From Streptomyces phyllanthi (lineage in GTDB: Bacteria > Actinomycetota > Actinomycetes > Streptomycetales > Streptomycetaceae), in the NCBI RefSeq assembly GCF_009377205.1, contig NZ_VJZE01000037.1:1-37000 (forward strand): a DNA stretch of 37,000 nt, in the 5' to 3' direction. Positions 16,396 to 24,200 of the stretch are shown here, in pieces. Under the pieces are notes generated by a model. That model searched no databases. It was not told where the DNA came from and worked only from the letters and a program-made list of their open reading frames with translations. Each line of letters begins with the position of its first letter. The stretch's first letter is position 1. A program made the position numbers and the translations under genes.

Positions 16396-16430
16396 CCCGG
16401 TCCGGCGGTGGTGGACCGCTCCGGACCGGG
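16396..16430. terminator. bidirectional terminator between purM and the DUF3073 gene
   Basis: CCCGGTCCGG pairs with CCGGACCGGG, extended by GGT/ACC inside. It lies between convergent genes. Read on the minus strand it ends in GGGTTTT, so it serves the DUF3073 gene best and may stop purFM transcripts as well. Confidence 0.8.
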
Positions 16431-16448
16431 GCAAGCGCAGCTAGATCG

Positions 16449-16700
16449 TCAAGCGCCTCGGCGCTGCGACGCGGGACCGGGCTCGTCGTCCTCGTCCTCA
16501 TCGTCGTCGTTGTACAGATCCGCGTACTGGGCGTACGGGTCGTCGTCTTCGTCGTCCTCGAACGGCTCGCCGTTCGGAGGCTGGCTCGAAGTCGATGCGC
16601 CCAGCTCGCTGGCCAGACGCGACAGGTCAGTCCCGCCGCTGTTGTACTTCAGCTGGCGGGCGACCTTCGTCTGCTTGGCCTTGGCCCGGCCGCGCCCCAT
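16449..16700 (-). CDS. DUF3073 family protein
   Basis: An 83-aa cytoplasmic protein found widely in actinobacteria next to purM. The N-terminus is strongly basic (GRGRAKAKQTKVARQLKY) and the C-terminal half very acidic, with runs of Asp and Glu (FEDDEDDDPYAQYADL, NDDDEDEDDE). It matches the DUF3073 pattern of a conserved basic head, a TDLSRLASEL helix and an acidic tail. Such a charge split could suit nucleic-acid or ribosome binding, but no function is established. ATG 16700 has GAGGGGG 7 nt before it. Confidence 0.9.
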   Translation of the reverse strand: MGRGRAKAKQTKVARQLKYNSGGTDLSRLASELGASTSSQPPNGEPFEDDEDDDPYAQYADLYNDDDEDEDDEPGPASQRRGA

Positions 16701-16978
16701 GGCTCGACCCCCTCGGTGACGGGGCTCGACGGCCCCAGAGTCTTGACGCGTTCATGATCCAGAACGGGCTCTCCGTAGAGAGACCGTCCCTAGGGCTTCC
16801 ACGGTACCTGAGCCCGCGCCCATACGGTACGTCGCCCGCACTGCGCGCGTGTGCGCAGGGCCTGCGAGGTGCCCTGTCCTCGCTGGTCAGTGGCGATTTT
16901 AACCACTTCTCGGAGGAAACCCGCCGACGAACGTGAGAGTTCTCTCCAACTGTCCACCGACTGGTACCGGCCAAAGCC
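16701..16978. promoter_or_regulatory. leader and promoter region of the DUF3073 gene
   Basis: No gene is seen. On the minus strand TAAAAT at 16901-16896 is an AT-rich -10 candidate, about 200 nt from the start codon, but its -35 is poor. A short dyad GAGAG-TT-CTCTC lies at 16935-16946. Confidence 0.3.
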
Positions 16979-17006
16979 GCGGGGGCGCCCCGGGGAGTGC
17001 CCCCGC
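16979..17006 (-). terminator. valine dehydrogenase terminator
   Basis: An 8-bp perfect stem (GCGGGGGC at 16979-16986 with GCCCCCGC at 16999-17006) begins 6 bp past the stop codon and is followed on the minus strand by GGCTTTGG. Confidence 0.7.
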
Positions 17007-17012
17007 GAGGCG

Positions 17013-18113
17013 TCACCGTGCGCGTGCCGCCGAGGCCTCGTGCATCCGCTGCTCGGCGATCCGGTCGGCCGCGGCGGCCGGAGGGATGCCGTCCTGATTC
17101 GCACGTGCGAAGATCGCGAGCGTCGTGTCGTAGATCCCGGCGGCCTTCGCCCTGCACCGCTCGAAGTCGAACCCGTGCAGCTCGTCGGCCACCTGGATGA
17201 CTCCGCCGGCGTTCACCACGTAGTCCGGCGCGTAGAGGATCCCGCGGTCGGCGATGTCCTTCTCGACGCCAGGGTGCGCGAGCTGGTTGTTCGCGGCGCC
17301 GCAGACCACCCTGGCGGTGAGGACGGGCACGGTGTCGTCGTCGAGGGCGCCGCCCAGCGCGCAGGGGGCGTAGATGTCCAGGTCCTCGACCCGGATCAGC
17401 GCGTCCGTGTCGGCGACCGCCCGTACGGACGGGTGGCGCTCCACGATCCGGCGCACGGCCTCCTCGCGCACATCGGTGACCACGACCTGCGCGCCCTCCG
17501 CCATCAGGTGCTCCACCAGGTGGTGGCCGACCTTGCCGACGCCCGCGACACCGATCCGGCGGCCGCGCAGCGAGGGGTCGCCCCACAGGTGCTCGGCGGA
17601 GGCCCGCATGCCCTGGTAGACGCCGAAGGCGGTCAGCACGGACGAGTCGCCGGCACCGCCCTGCTCCGGGGAGCGGCCGGTGGTCCAGCGGCACTCGCGC
17701 GCCACGACGTCCATGTCGGCCACATACGTACCGACGTCGCAGGCCGTCACGTACCGCCCGCCGAGCGAGGCCACGAAACGGCCGTACGCCAGCAGCAGCT
17801 CGTCCGTCTTGATCTTCTCGGGGTCACCGATGATCACGGCTTTGCCGCCGCCGTGGCCGAGTCCGGCCATGGCGTTCTTGTAGGACATCCCGCGGGCGAG
17901 GTTCAGCGCGTCGGCGACGGCCTCCGCCTCGCTCGTGTACGGGTAGAAGCGCGTGCCGCCGAGGGCGGGGCCCAGGGCGGTCGAGTGGATGGCGATGACG
18001 GCCTTGAGGCCGCTGCCGCGGTCCTGGCAGAGCACGACTTGCTCATGGCCCCCCTGGTCCGACTGGAACAGGGTGTGCAGCACGTCAGCAGGTGCGCCGG
18101 TTACATCGGTCAC
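17013..18113 (-). CDS. vdh: valine (branched-chain amino acid) dehydrogenase, NAD-dependent
   Basis: A 366-aa cytoplasmic enzyme that deaminates valine and related amino acids to 2-oxo acids, feeding precursors of polyketides and fatty acids. The Glu/Leu/Phe/Val dehydrogenase signature is present: [21 protein letters not shown], then lysines K79 (GMSYKNAM) and K91 (GHGGGKAV), and [13 protein letters not shown]. The NAD-binding fold has [12 protein letters not shown], and [18 protein letters not shown] and [18 protein letters not shown] follow. GTG 18113 is chosen because GGAG lies 8 nt upstream and the protein then begins [15 protein letters not shown] as in known Streptomyces Vdh; the frame is open 40 codons further but that part is low-complexity. 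It diverges from the next gene. Confidence 0.95.
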   Translation of the reverse strand: MTDVTGAPADVLHTLFQSDQGGHEQVVLCQDRGSGLKAVIAIHSTALGPALGGTRFYPYTSEAEAVADALNLARGMSYKNAMAGLGHGGGKAVIIGDPEKIKTDELLLAYGRFVASLGGRYVTACDVGTYVADMDVVARECRWTTGRSPEQGGAGDSSVLTAFGVYQGMRASAEHLWGDPSLRGRRIGVAGVGKVGHHLVEHLMAEGAQVVVTDVREEAVRRIVERHPSVRAVADTDALIRVEDLDIYAPCALGGALDDDTVPVLTARVVCGAANNQLAHPGVEKDIADRGILYAPDYVVNAGGVIQVADELHGFDFERCRAKAAGIYDTTLAIFARANQDGIPPAAAADRIAEQRMHEASAARAR

Positions 18114-18348
18114 GGTGGTGACTCCAGTGGTAAGTAGCGGCGGTTCCGGGGGCGGGCCCGTACGGGTGGCGGACTCCGTGGCATGAGCGTAGAGCCCCGG
18201 CCCGTCCGCCATCAGCGCAGTGTTCAGGATCACCCTCCTCGGGAGTACGTTCGCACATGCGCGTGCGACGATTTGCAGTGTTCACCGCCGACCCGCGCGC
18301 GGGTCGGCGAAAGGGTTTCGTGTCGGGTCCCGTGGGGAGGGAGCAGGC
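18114..18348. promoter_or_regulatory. divergent control region of vdh and the 280-aa protein gene
   Basis: Four signals are visible. GCAGTGTTCA occurs as a direct repeat at 18217-18226 and 18275-18284. Between the copies lies a dyad TCGCAC-N6-GTGCGA (18251-18268). A perfect 24-bp palindrome of C/G-rich sequence, centred on GCGCGC, spans 18286-18309. Vdh genes in streptomycetes respond to valine and nitrogen or carbon source, so operators are expected here; which element does what is unknown. Confidence 0.55.
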
Positions 18349-19191
18349 GTGCCCAAGGTGTCCTCGGTGGTCGTTCCGTACGCGTCCTACCTCCGCGTGT
18401 ACGAACCGCTGGCCGCCTTCCCCGAGCCGGAGCGCAGCCACTGGGCGCGCTACGCACGGCGTGCCGACCGACCCTCGTACCAGGACGAGCTGCGCCGCTC
18501 TCTGACCGATCTGCTGCCCACCCCGCCGGTTCCGGTTCCGGTGCACGAGAGCAGTGACGCCTTCGTACTGGACGTCGACGGCGTGGTCTGCGTCTGCCCC
18601 TGGCGCACCCGGCTGCGCGGCTGGCAGGCGCTCGGGGACCTGGCCGAGGAGCTGCCCGGGCCCGTCCTCGACGCCGTGCTGCCGCCGGTCGTGCGCCGGC
18701 AGGCCGCCCAGGACTACGAGCGCTGGATGGCGCGCAACCCCGACGCCCGCCCGTGGATCCGCACCTCGACCTGGCATGTGCCGCTGAACTGGTTCGTGCT
18801 GGTGGCGGACGAGGAGCGGGCGTACGACAAGGGGTCGGACGAGGCCCCGCCCACGCTGCGGTACCGGACGCCGATGGTGCAGGCGCGGCGGCGGGTGGCC
18901 CGGGGGCTGCGGGCGATGCGGGACATGATCGACGAGGGCCCGCTGATCGACGGCCTGGTGGACGTGGGGCGCTGGCTGGAGGAGTTCCACCCGCGCTCAC
19001 TGGTCGAGCTGGACTACGGCGGGCTGGTGCACGTCCTGCCCGGTGACCAGCTCGACGGGGACCACTCGGCCGCGGACGTCGCCGAGGGGATCGAGGCGCT
19101 GCGCACCGGTGACGAGGGGGCCGCCGGGGAGGCGTACGGCCGTCTGGTCGAGCGCTGGCGGGCGGTACGGGACCGGCGCTCGGCGAACTGA
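18349..19191 (+). CDS. conserved hypothetical protein
   Basis: A 280-aa soluble protein I do not recognise. It has no signal peptide or membrane segment and no clear catalytic motif. It is rich in Trp and Arg, with segments such as SYLRVYEPLAAFPEPERSHW at the N-terminus, FVLDVDGVVCVCPWRTRLRGW near residue 75, and WFVLVADEERAY in the middle; the last part is helical and acidic (DVGRWLEEFHPRSLVELDYG). GTG 18349 is picked for its strong ribosome site (GGGAGGGAG). It sits between vdh and bldC and diverges from vdh across a region with a 24-bp palindrome, so the two may share control. Confidence 0.8.
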   Translation: MPKVSSVVVPYASYLRVYEPLAAFPEPERSHWARYARRADRPSYQDELRRSLTDLLPTPPVPVPVHESSDAFVLDVDGVVCVCPWRTRLRGWQALGDLAEELPGPVLDAVLPPVVRRQAAQDYERWMARNPDARPWIRTSTWHVPLNWFVLVADEERAYDKGSDEAPPTLRYRTPMVQARRRVARGLRAMRDMIDEGPLIDGLVDVGRWLEEFHPRSLVELDYGGLVHVLPGDQLDGDHSAADVAEGIEALRTGDEGAAGEAYGRLVERWRAVRDRRSAN

Positions 19192-19565
19192 CGGGCCCTG
19201 CGGGGAGCGGGTGGGCAGGCGCCGCGGTCCGGCGGACCGGACGTGCGCGAGCGGATCAAGAGCTCACGCCAGAGAGTTGGCGATCTGTGATGGAAAGAGC
19301 TTTCCGTGAACCGTGGTGTCATGGTGAACTAACGACCCTTGGCCCAGGCTTGACACATCGCAGGATGTTCAGGGGGGACGTAGGGCGCGTTCCGGTCTTT
19401 TGCGCCAGTGGGCGGCAAGCGTGACGGAAGGCACTTACAAGGGCCTTGCCTCGTACGCCCCTCCTCATGCCAAAATAGGACAAGGAGTCCGGGGGAGACT
19501 TCTTCTGCCCATCTATGGGCGGAATCTCAGCATTGCACGCTATGGGGGGTCTGGTGACTCCTGAT

Positions 19566-19594
19566 CGCCACTGTGACCGATCGTCACAGTGGCG
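19566..19594. promoter_or_regulatory. 12-bp perfect inverted repeat upstream of bldC
   Basis: CGCCACTGTGAC (19566-19577), loop cgatc, GTCACAGTGGCG (19583-19594). No U tract follows, so an operator is more likely than a terminator. The core TGTGAC-N5-GTCACA recalls CRP/FNR-type sites, but the spacing is one base longer than TGTGA-N6-TCACA. Confidence 0.6.
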
Positions 19595-19791
19595 TGACTG
19601 TCCGCTATGGCATGGTCCATCGGCATCCGTCGCTGATGAACACCTGGGAGGGCAATTCCATCGGTTTGGCCGACGCGGCTGGACAGATGGTGTAGTTGTA
19701 GTGCCGAGGACAAGCCGTTCGTCCTATAACCGACTCGACTCGCGTCCGCTCATTTCGGGCAACGCGGGTCAAGGTGCAGAATTTAGAGGAA

Positions 19792-19813
19792 AGAACCGAG
19801 AAGGTTCGGTTCT
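19792..19813 (+). promoter_or_regulatory. hairpin next to the bldC ribosome-binding site
   Basis: AGAACCG (19792-19798) pairs with CGGTTCT (19807-19813), 8-nt loop. It ends two or three bases before the GAGGAGG Shine-Dalgarno sequence, close enough to affect initiation. Confidence 0.45.
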
Positions 19814-19829
19814 CCCGAGGAGGCCGCTC

Positions 19830-20036
19830 ATGACCGCTCGCACCCCTGAAGCCGAGCCGCTGCTGACCCCGGCTGAGGTCGCCAGCATGTTCCGTGTCGA
19901 CCCGAAGACGGTCACGCGGTGGGCGAAGGCCGGCAAGCTGACGTCCATTCGTACGCTCGGCGGGCACCGCCGCTACCGCGAGGCTGAGGTCCGCGCCCTG
20001 CTGGCGGGCATCCCGCAGCAGCGCAGCGAGGCCTGA
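19830..20036 (+). CDS. bldC: developmental transcription factor BldC
   Basis: A 68-aa protein made of one MerR-type winged helix-turn-helix and no dimerisation or ligand domain. The first helix pair is LTPAEVASMFRVDPKTVTRWAKAGK and the wing is IRTLGGHRRYRE. BldC binds head-to-tail on direct repeats and delays the start of sporulation in streptomycetes, acting as both repressor and activator. The ATG has GAGGAGG 8 nt before it. It is monocistronic: a 638-bp region precedes it and a U-tract terminator follows about 160 bp after the stop. Sequence and length match BldC of other Streptomyces closely. Confidence 0.97.
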   Translation: MTARTPEAEPLLTPAEVASMFRVDPKTVTRWAKAGKLTSIRTLGGHRRYREAEVRALLAGIPQQRSEA

Positions 20037-20197
20037 ACAGCTGCATAACAGGGCAATTCGACCGTTCCCCCAACGTGTCGAGGCGTCCGAACCCAAGCTC
20101 CAAGCGACGCGGGATCCTGCCCCAACAGGGCCCTCGCCCAAGCTCTCCGGAAGCGCTTAGAGGTCTCTAGGCAAGCCATCACGGGTGCGTCGTCGAT

Positions 20198-20232
20198 CGC
20201 GCTGGACTCCGCCGGGTCCAGCGCGATTTTTT
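20198..20232 (+). terminator. intrinsic terminator downstream of bldC
   Basis: A 10-bp perfect stem (CGCGCTGGAC with GTCCAGCGCG), 8-nt loop, then ATTTTTT. A run of six T is unusual for this genome and makes this the clearest classical terminator in the window. Confidence 0.9.
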
Positions 20233-20589
20233 ATGCCCGGGGACGGTCGGATGTGCGCGGACCTGCACGGATCTGTGTGGGTGCGGTGAGTGTCCGGGTG
20301 GGCCCTGAGGGGGACTTGGGGATCCGGAGTCCCCCTGTCCGTGAGCGGGCTTGTCGGACTCTGGGGAGGTGTGTGGGATCCCCTGGGGGACTCATCCGGC
20401 AGTGGTGCAATTGCACATATTAAATTGACCCGTTGTGAGAGGTCGGTGAGTTCCACAACTTCGGAAACTCGATGCGTGACACCCGTCACATGTCGCCATG
20501 CTTGTGAGTGGTAGCTCATCTGGGCTAGTGGGAGTGGCTGTTGAGGCGGCCGGAATCCTCTGCGGGCTGTGTATCCCGGTCGGGGCGGC
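20233..20589. other. gene-free region with AT-rich dyads
   Basis: No gene is supported. Bases 20405-20416 are a perfect 12-bp palindrome (GTGCAATTGCAC) followed by an AT-rich stretch (20417-20428) unusual for this DNA. A second dyad, GTGAC-N4-GTCAC, is at 20476-20489. The two converging transcripts (bldC and the small minus-strand gene) end on either side, so the purpose of these sites is unclear. Confidence 0.5.
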
Positions 20590-20880
20590 TTACGCCTTCG
20601 AGTGCTGTGAGGGGCTTGTGGAGCCTGTGGACGTCGTCGAGGGGCCAGGTAAACCCTCGGAGGTGCTCTCGGGGGTGCTGGCGTCCTCGTCCGCCGTCTG
20701 CGGGCCGTGTGGTTCGTGTGTGTCGTGCGGACCGTCCTCGCCCCGCTGTCCGGGTTCCATGGCCAGTCGCAGCAGCCGGTGGCAGATCGGGCAGTGCCGC
20801 GTCAGGTGGCGGTACGAGGAGGCGGCCGACAGATGGGCACGGAGCAGCGCGCGTGTCTCGTGCCGAGCGGACGCCGTCAT
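20590..20880 (-). CDS. small conserved protein with HCPIC motif (DUF6274-like)
   Basis: A 96-aa protein. The N-terminal half (TASARHETRALLRAHLSAAS, then YRHLTRHCPICHRLLRLAME) is helical and holds a C-P-x-C pair flanked by histidines, a possible metal-binding knuckle. The C-terminal half is low-complexity, rich in Ser, Thr, Pro and Gly. I recall a similar streptomycete family annotated DUF6274, but this is from memory. The ATG at 20880 has GGAGG 6 nt before it, which supports a real gene. It lies downstream of tRNA-Asp on the same strand, isolated by that tRNA's terminator. Confidence 0.72.
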   Translation of the reverse strand: MTASARHETRALLRAHLSAASSYRHLTRHCPICHRLLRLAMEPGQRGEDGPHDTHEPHGPQTADEDASTPESTSEGLPGPSTTSTGSTSPSQHSKA

Positions 20881-21062
20881 ACGCCACCTCCGGGTCGGGA
20901 GCCCTGTCTTCTGGGTACCGACGGAATGTGACGCCGTCAAGACACCCGGGGCCATGCCGGGCGCCGGGCCCGAGGGGATGTGCCGTCCTTCTGTGCCGCG
21001 GCCGCCGTCTTGACGGCGGGGTGAGAATGCCGCGCCCTTGTCGGCCTGTTGCCGGTCGCATG

Positions 21063-21100
21063 CGAGAGGCCCCGCATCCAGAAGGATGCGGGGCCTCTCG
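21063..21100 (-). terminator. tRNA-Asp terminator
   Basis: A perfect 17-bp stem (arms beginning CGAGAGGCC and ending GGCCTCTCG) with a 4-nt loop, 8 nt past the tRNA-Asp 3' end on the minus strand. Confidence 0.88.
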
Positions 21101-21107
21101 GCAAAAG

Positions 21108-21182
21108 CGGTCCTGACGGGATTTGAACCCGCGGCCTCCACCTTGACAGGGTGGCGAGCACTCCAAACTGCTCCACAGGACC
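21108..21182 (-). tRNA. tRNA-Asp (anticodon GUC), copy 1
   Basis: A 75-nt cloverleaf on the minus strand: acceptor GGTCCTG, anticodon stem CCACC/GGTGG with loop CTGTCAA (anticodon GUC), T-arm GGGTTCAAATCCC, discriminator G. CCA is not encoded. Identical to 28524-28598 on the opposite strand. It lies 94 bp downstream of hrpA. Confidence 0.96.
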
Positions 21183-21276
21183 AGGTTTCGCGGCGCGTTT
21201 CGTGCGTTGCGCTGCGAGAAGAGACTGTACAGGAGGGTGAGCCCCCTGGTCGAACTCACCCAGCGTGCCGGAGGTG

Positions 21277-24200
21277 TTACGGCGCCGCGGCGTCGATGGC
21301 CTTGACGATGCGCTTGTCGGAGACGGGGTACGCGGTGCCCAGCGCGTGGGCGAAGTAGCTCACCCGGAGCTCCTCGATCATCCAGCGGATGTCCAGGACC
21401 ACGGCGGGCACGGGGCGCCCCTGCGGCAGCTGCTCCAGGAGCCAGGCGTACTCGTCCTGCATCTCGTGGACCTTCTCCATGCGGGTCGTGTCCCGCTGGA
21501 CGTTCGTCGCCATCTGCTGGAGGCGGCGGTCCGCGGCCACCAGATAGCGCATCAGGTCCGGCAGGCGCCGCAGACCCGTCTCCGTCACGAAACCGGGCTT
21601 CACAAGGGCGTCCAGCTGCTTCCGTACGTCCTGGAGGTTCGGCAGCAGCGCGGGGCTCCGTACGGCCTTCAGGCGGCGCTCACAGGCCTGCCAGGCGGCC
21701 AGCACCTGCTGTACCTGGCCGACCGTGCGGACCGTGGTGTCGACGATCTCGGCGCGCACCTTGTCGTACAGCTTCCGGTACGACGACTCGTCCCAGGCCG
21801 GCCCCCCGAAGTCCCCTATCAGCCGGTCGGCCGCCGCCATCGCGCAGTCGTCGAACAGGGTCTGGATCGAGCCGTGGGGGTTCGCGGAGAGGGCGAGTTT
21901 CTGGGCGTTCGTCAGTTTCTCGGAGGCGAACTTCGCCGGGCTCACCGGGATGTTGCGCAGGATCAGCCGGCGCGTGCCCTTCCACATCGCCTCCGCCTGC
22001 TCCGCCTCCGTGTCGAAGAGGCGTACGGAGACGGTGTCGCCGTCGTCGACGAGCGCCGGATACGCCTTGACCGGATGTCCGGCGCGCCGGGTCTCGAAGA
22101 GGCGGGTGAGGGAGCCGATGGTCCAGTCGGTCAGGCCCGCACGTTCCAGGGACTCGCCGCCCTGGCGCTCCGCCGTGGCCGCGGCCGCCTGCGAGATGGC
22201 CTTGCGCGCCTTCGGCTTCAGCCGGAGCTTCAGCGCCTCCAGGTCCTTGTCCTCGGCGAGCTTGCGGCGGCGCTCGTCGACGATCCGGAACGTGATGCGC
22301 AGATGGTCGGGGACCCTCGACCAGTCGAAGTCCTCGGCCTCGAACGGGACGCCGACCATGCGCTTCAGCTCGCGTGCCATGGCCGTGGTCAGCGGCTCCT
22401 GCACGGGGACGGCCGTGTCCAGGAACCGCTTCGCGAAGTTGGGCGCGGGCACGTAGTTGCGGCGGATCGGCTTCGGGAGGGAGCGGATCAGCTCGGTGAC
22501 GACCTCCTCGCGCAGGCCCGGGATCTGCCAGTCGAAGCCCTCGTCGGTGACCTGGTTGAGGACCTGGAGCGGGATGTGGACGGTCACGCCGTCGGCGTCC
22601 GCGCCCGGCTCGAATTGGTACGTCACACGGAACTTCAGCTGACCCTGCCGCCACGAGTCCGGGTAGTCGGCCTTGGTGACCGCCTCCGCCGACTCGCGGA
22701 TGAGCATCGCCCGCTCGAAGTCGAGGAAGTCGGGCTGCTCGTGCCGCTTGTGCTTCCACCAGGAGTCGAAGTGGGCGCCGGAGACGACGTGTTCGGGCAC
22801 CCGCTGGTCGTAGAAGTCGAAGAGCGTCTCGTCGTCCACCAGGATGTCCCGGCGGCGGGCGCGGTGCTCCAGCTCCTCGACCTCGGTGAGGAGTCTGCGG
22901 TTGTCGGCGAAGAACTTGTGGTGCGTGCGCCAGTCGCCCTCCACGAGGGCGTTGCGAATGAAAAGTTCGCGGGACGCCTCCGGGTCGACACGGCCGTAGT
23001 TCACCTTCCGCTGGGCCACGATCGGGACGCCGTACAGCGTGACCTTCTCGTACGCCACCACCGCGGCCTGGTCCTTCTCCCAGTGCGGCTCGCTGTAGGT
23101 GCGCTTGATGAGGTGTTCGGCGAGCGGCTCGACCCACTCCGGCTCGATCCTGGCGTTGACCCGGGCCCAGAGGCGGGAGGTCTCCACGAGTTCGGCGGAC
23201 ATGACGAAGCGCGGGGGCTTCTTGAAGAGCGCCGAGCCCGGGAAGATCGCGAACTTGGCGTTGCGGGCGCCCAGGTACTCGTTCCGTCCGCCGTCCCTGC
23301 GCGCGCCCGGGCCGGAGTCCTTGGACTCCTTCACGTCCTTCATGCCGATGTGGGAGAGGAGGCCGGCGAGGAGTGAGACGTGAATGCGGTCGGCCGGGGC
23401 GTCAGTACCCGCCGAAGGCTCCCCCGGATGGAGGCCCATCTGCTTGGCGACGGTCCTCAACTGCGAGTAGATGTCCTGCCACTCACGGATGCGCAGGAAG
23501 TTCAGGTACTCCTGCTTGCACATCCGGCGGAACGACGACGACCCGCGCTCCTTCTGCTGCTCCCGGATGTAACGCCAGAGGTTCAGATACGCGAGGAAGT
23601 CGCTCGTCTCGTCCTTGAAGCGGGCGTGCTGCTGGTCGGCCTGGGCCTGCTTGTCGGCGGGGCGCTCGCGCGGGTCCTGGATGGAGAGCGCGGCGGCGAT
23701 GACCATCACCTCGCGGACGCAGCCGTTCCGGTCGGCCTCCAGGACCATGCGGGCCAGGCGCGGGTCGACGGGCAACTGGGCGAGTTTGCGGCCGGTCTGC
23801 GTCAGGCGTTTCCGCGGGTCCTTCTGCGTGGCGTCCAGCGCGCCCAGCTCCTGGAGGAGTTGGACGCCGTCGCGGATGTTGCGGTGGTCCGGCGGGTCGA
23901 TGAACGGGAACTTCTCGATGTCGCCGAGACCGGCCGCGGTCATCTGGAGGATGACGGACGCGAGGTTCGTACGAAGGATCTCGGCGTCCGTGAACTCCGA
24001 GCGGGCCTCGAAGTCGTCCTCGGAGTACAGGCGGATGCAGATGCCGTCGCTCGTACGGCCGCAGCGGCCCTTGCGCTGGTTGGCGCTGGCCTGGGAGACC
24101 GGCTCGATGGGGAGGCGCTGGACCTTGGTGCGGTGGCTGTAGCGCGAGATACGGGCGAAGCCGGGGTCGATGACGTACTTGATGCCCGGGACGGTGAGGG

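Larger units (their letters stand above)
19192..19829. promoter_or_regulatory. 638-bp upstream region of bldC
   Basis: The longest non-coding stretch of the window. It has no gene with coding-like codon use. Visible elements: a dyad GGAAAG-AG-CTTTCC (19292-19305); a TTGACA box (19350-19355) without a good -10; a 12-bp perfect inverted repeat (19566-19594); a TATAAC -10 candidate (19725-19730) preceded by AGGAC...GTCCT; and a hairpin just before the ribosome site (19792-19813). A long mRNA leader or several promoters are likely. Confidence 0.55.

Noticed and set aside
18286..18309. 24-bp palindrome as a terminator
   Set aside because: It has no loop or T tract and lies upstream of, not after, the nearest gene ends.
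19572..19588. CRP-type site TGTGA...TCACA upstream of bldC
   Set aside because: Spacing is 7 rather than 6, and the symmetry extends to 12 bp per arm, so a different factor is more likely; kept only as an unnamed dyad.
20498..21013. 171-codon plus-strand frame after bldC
   Set aside because: Antisense to a minus-strand small gene with a better ribosome site and a conserved-looking motif.
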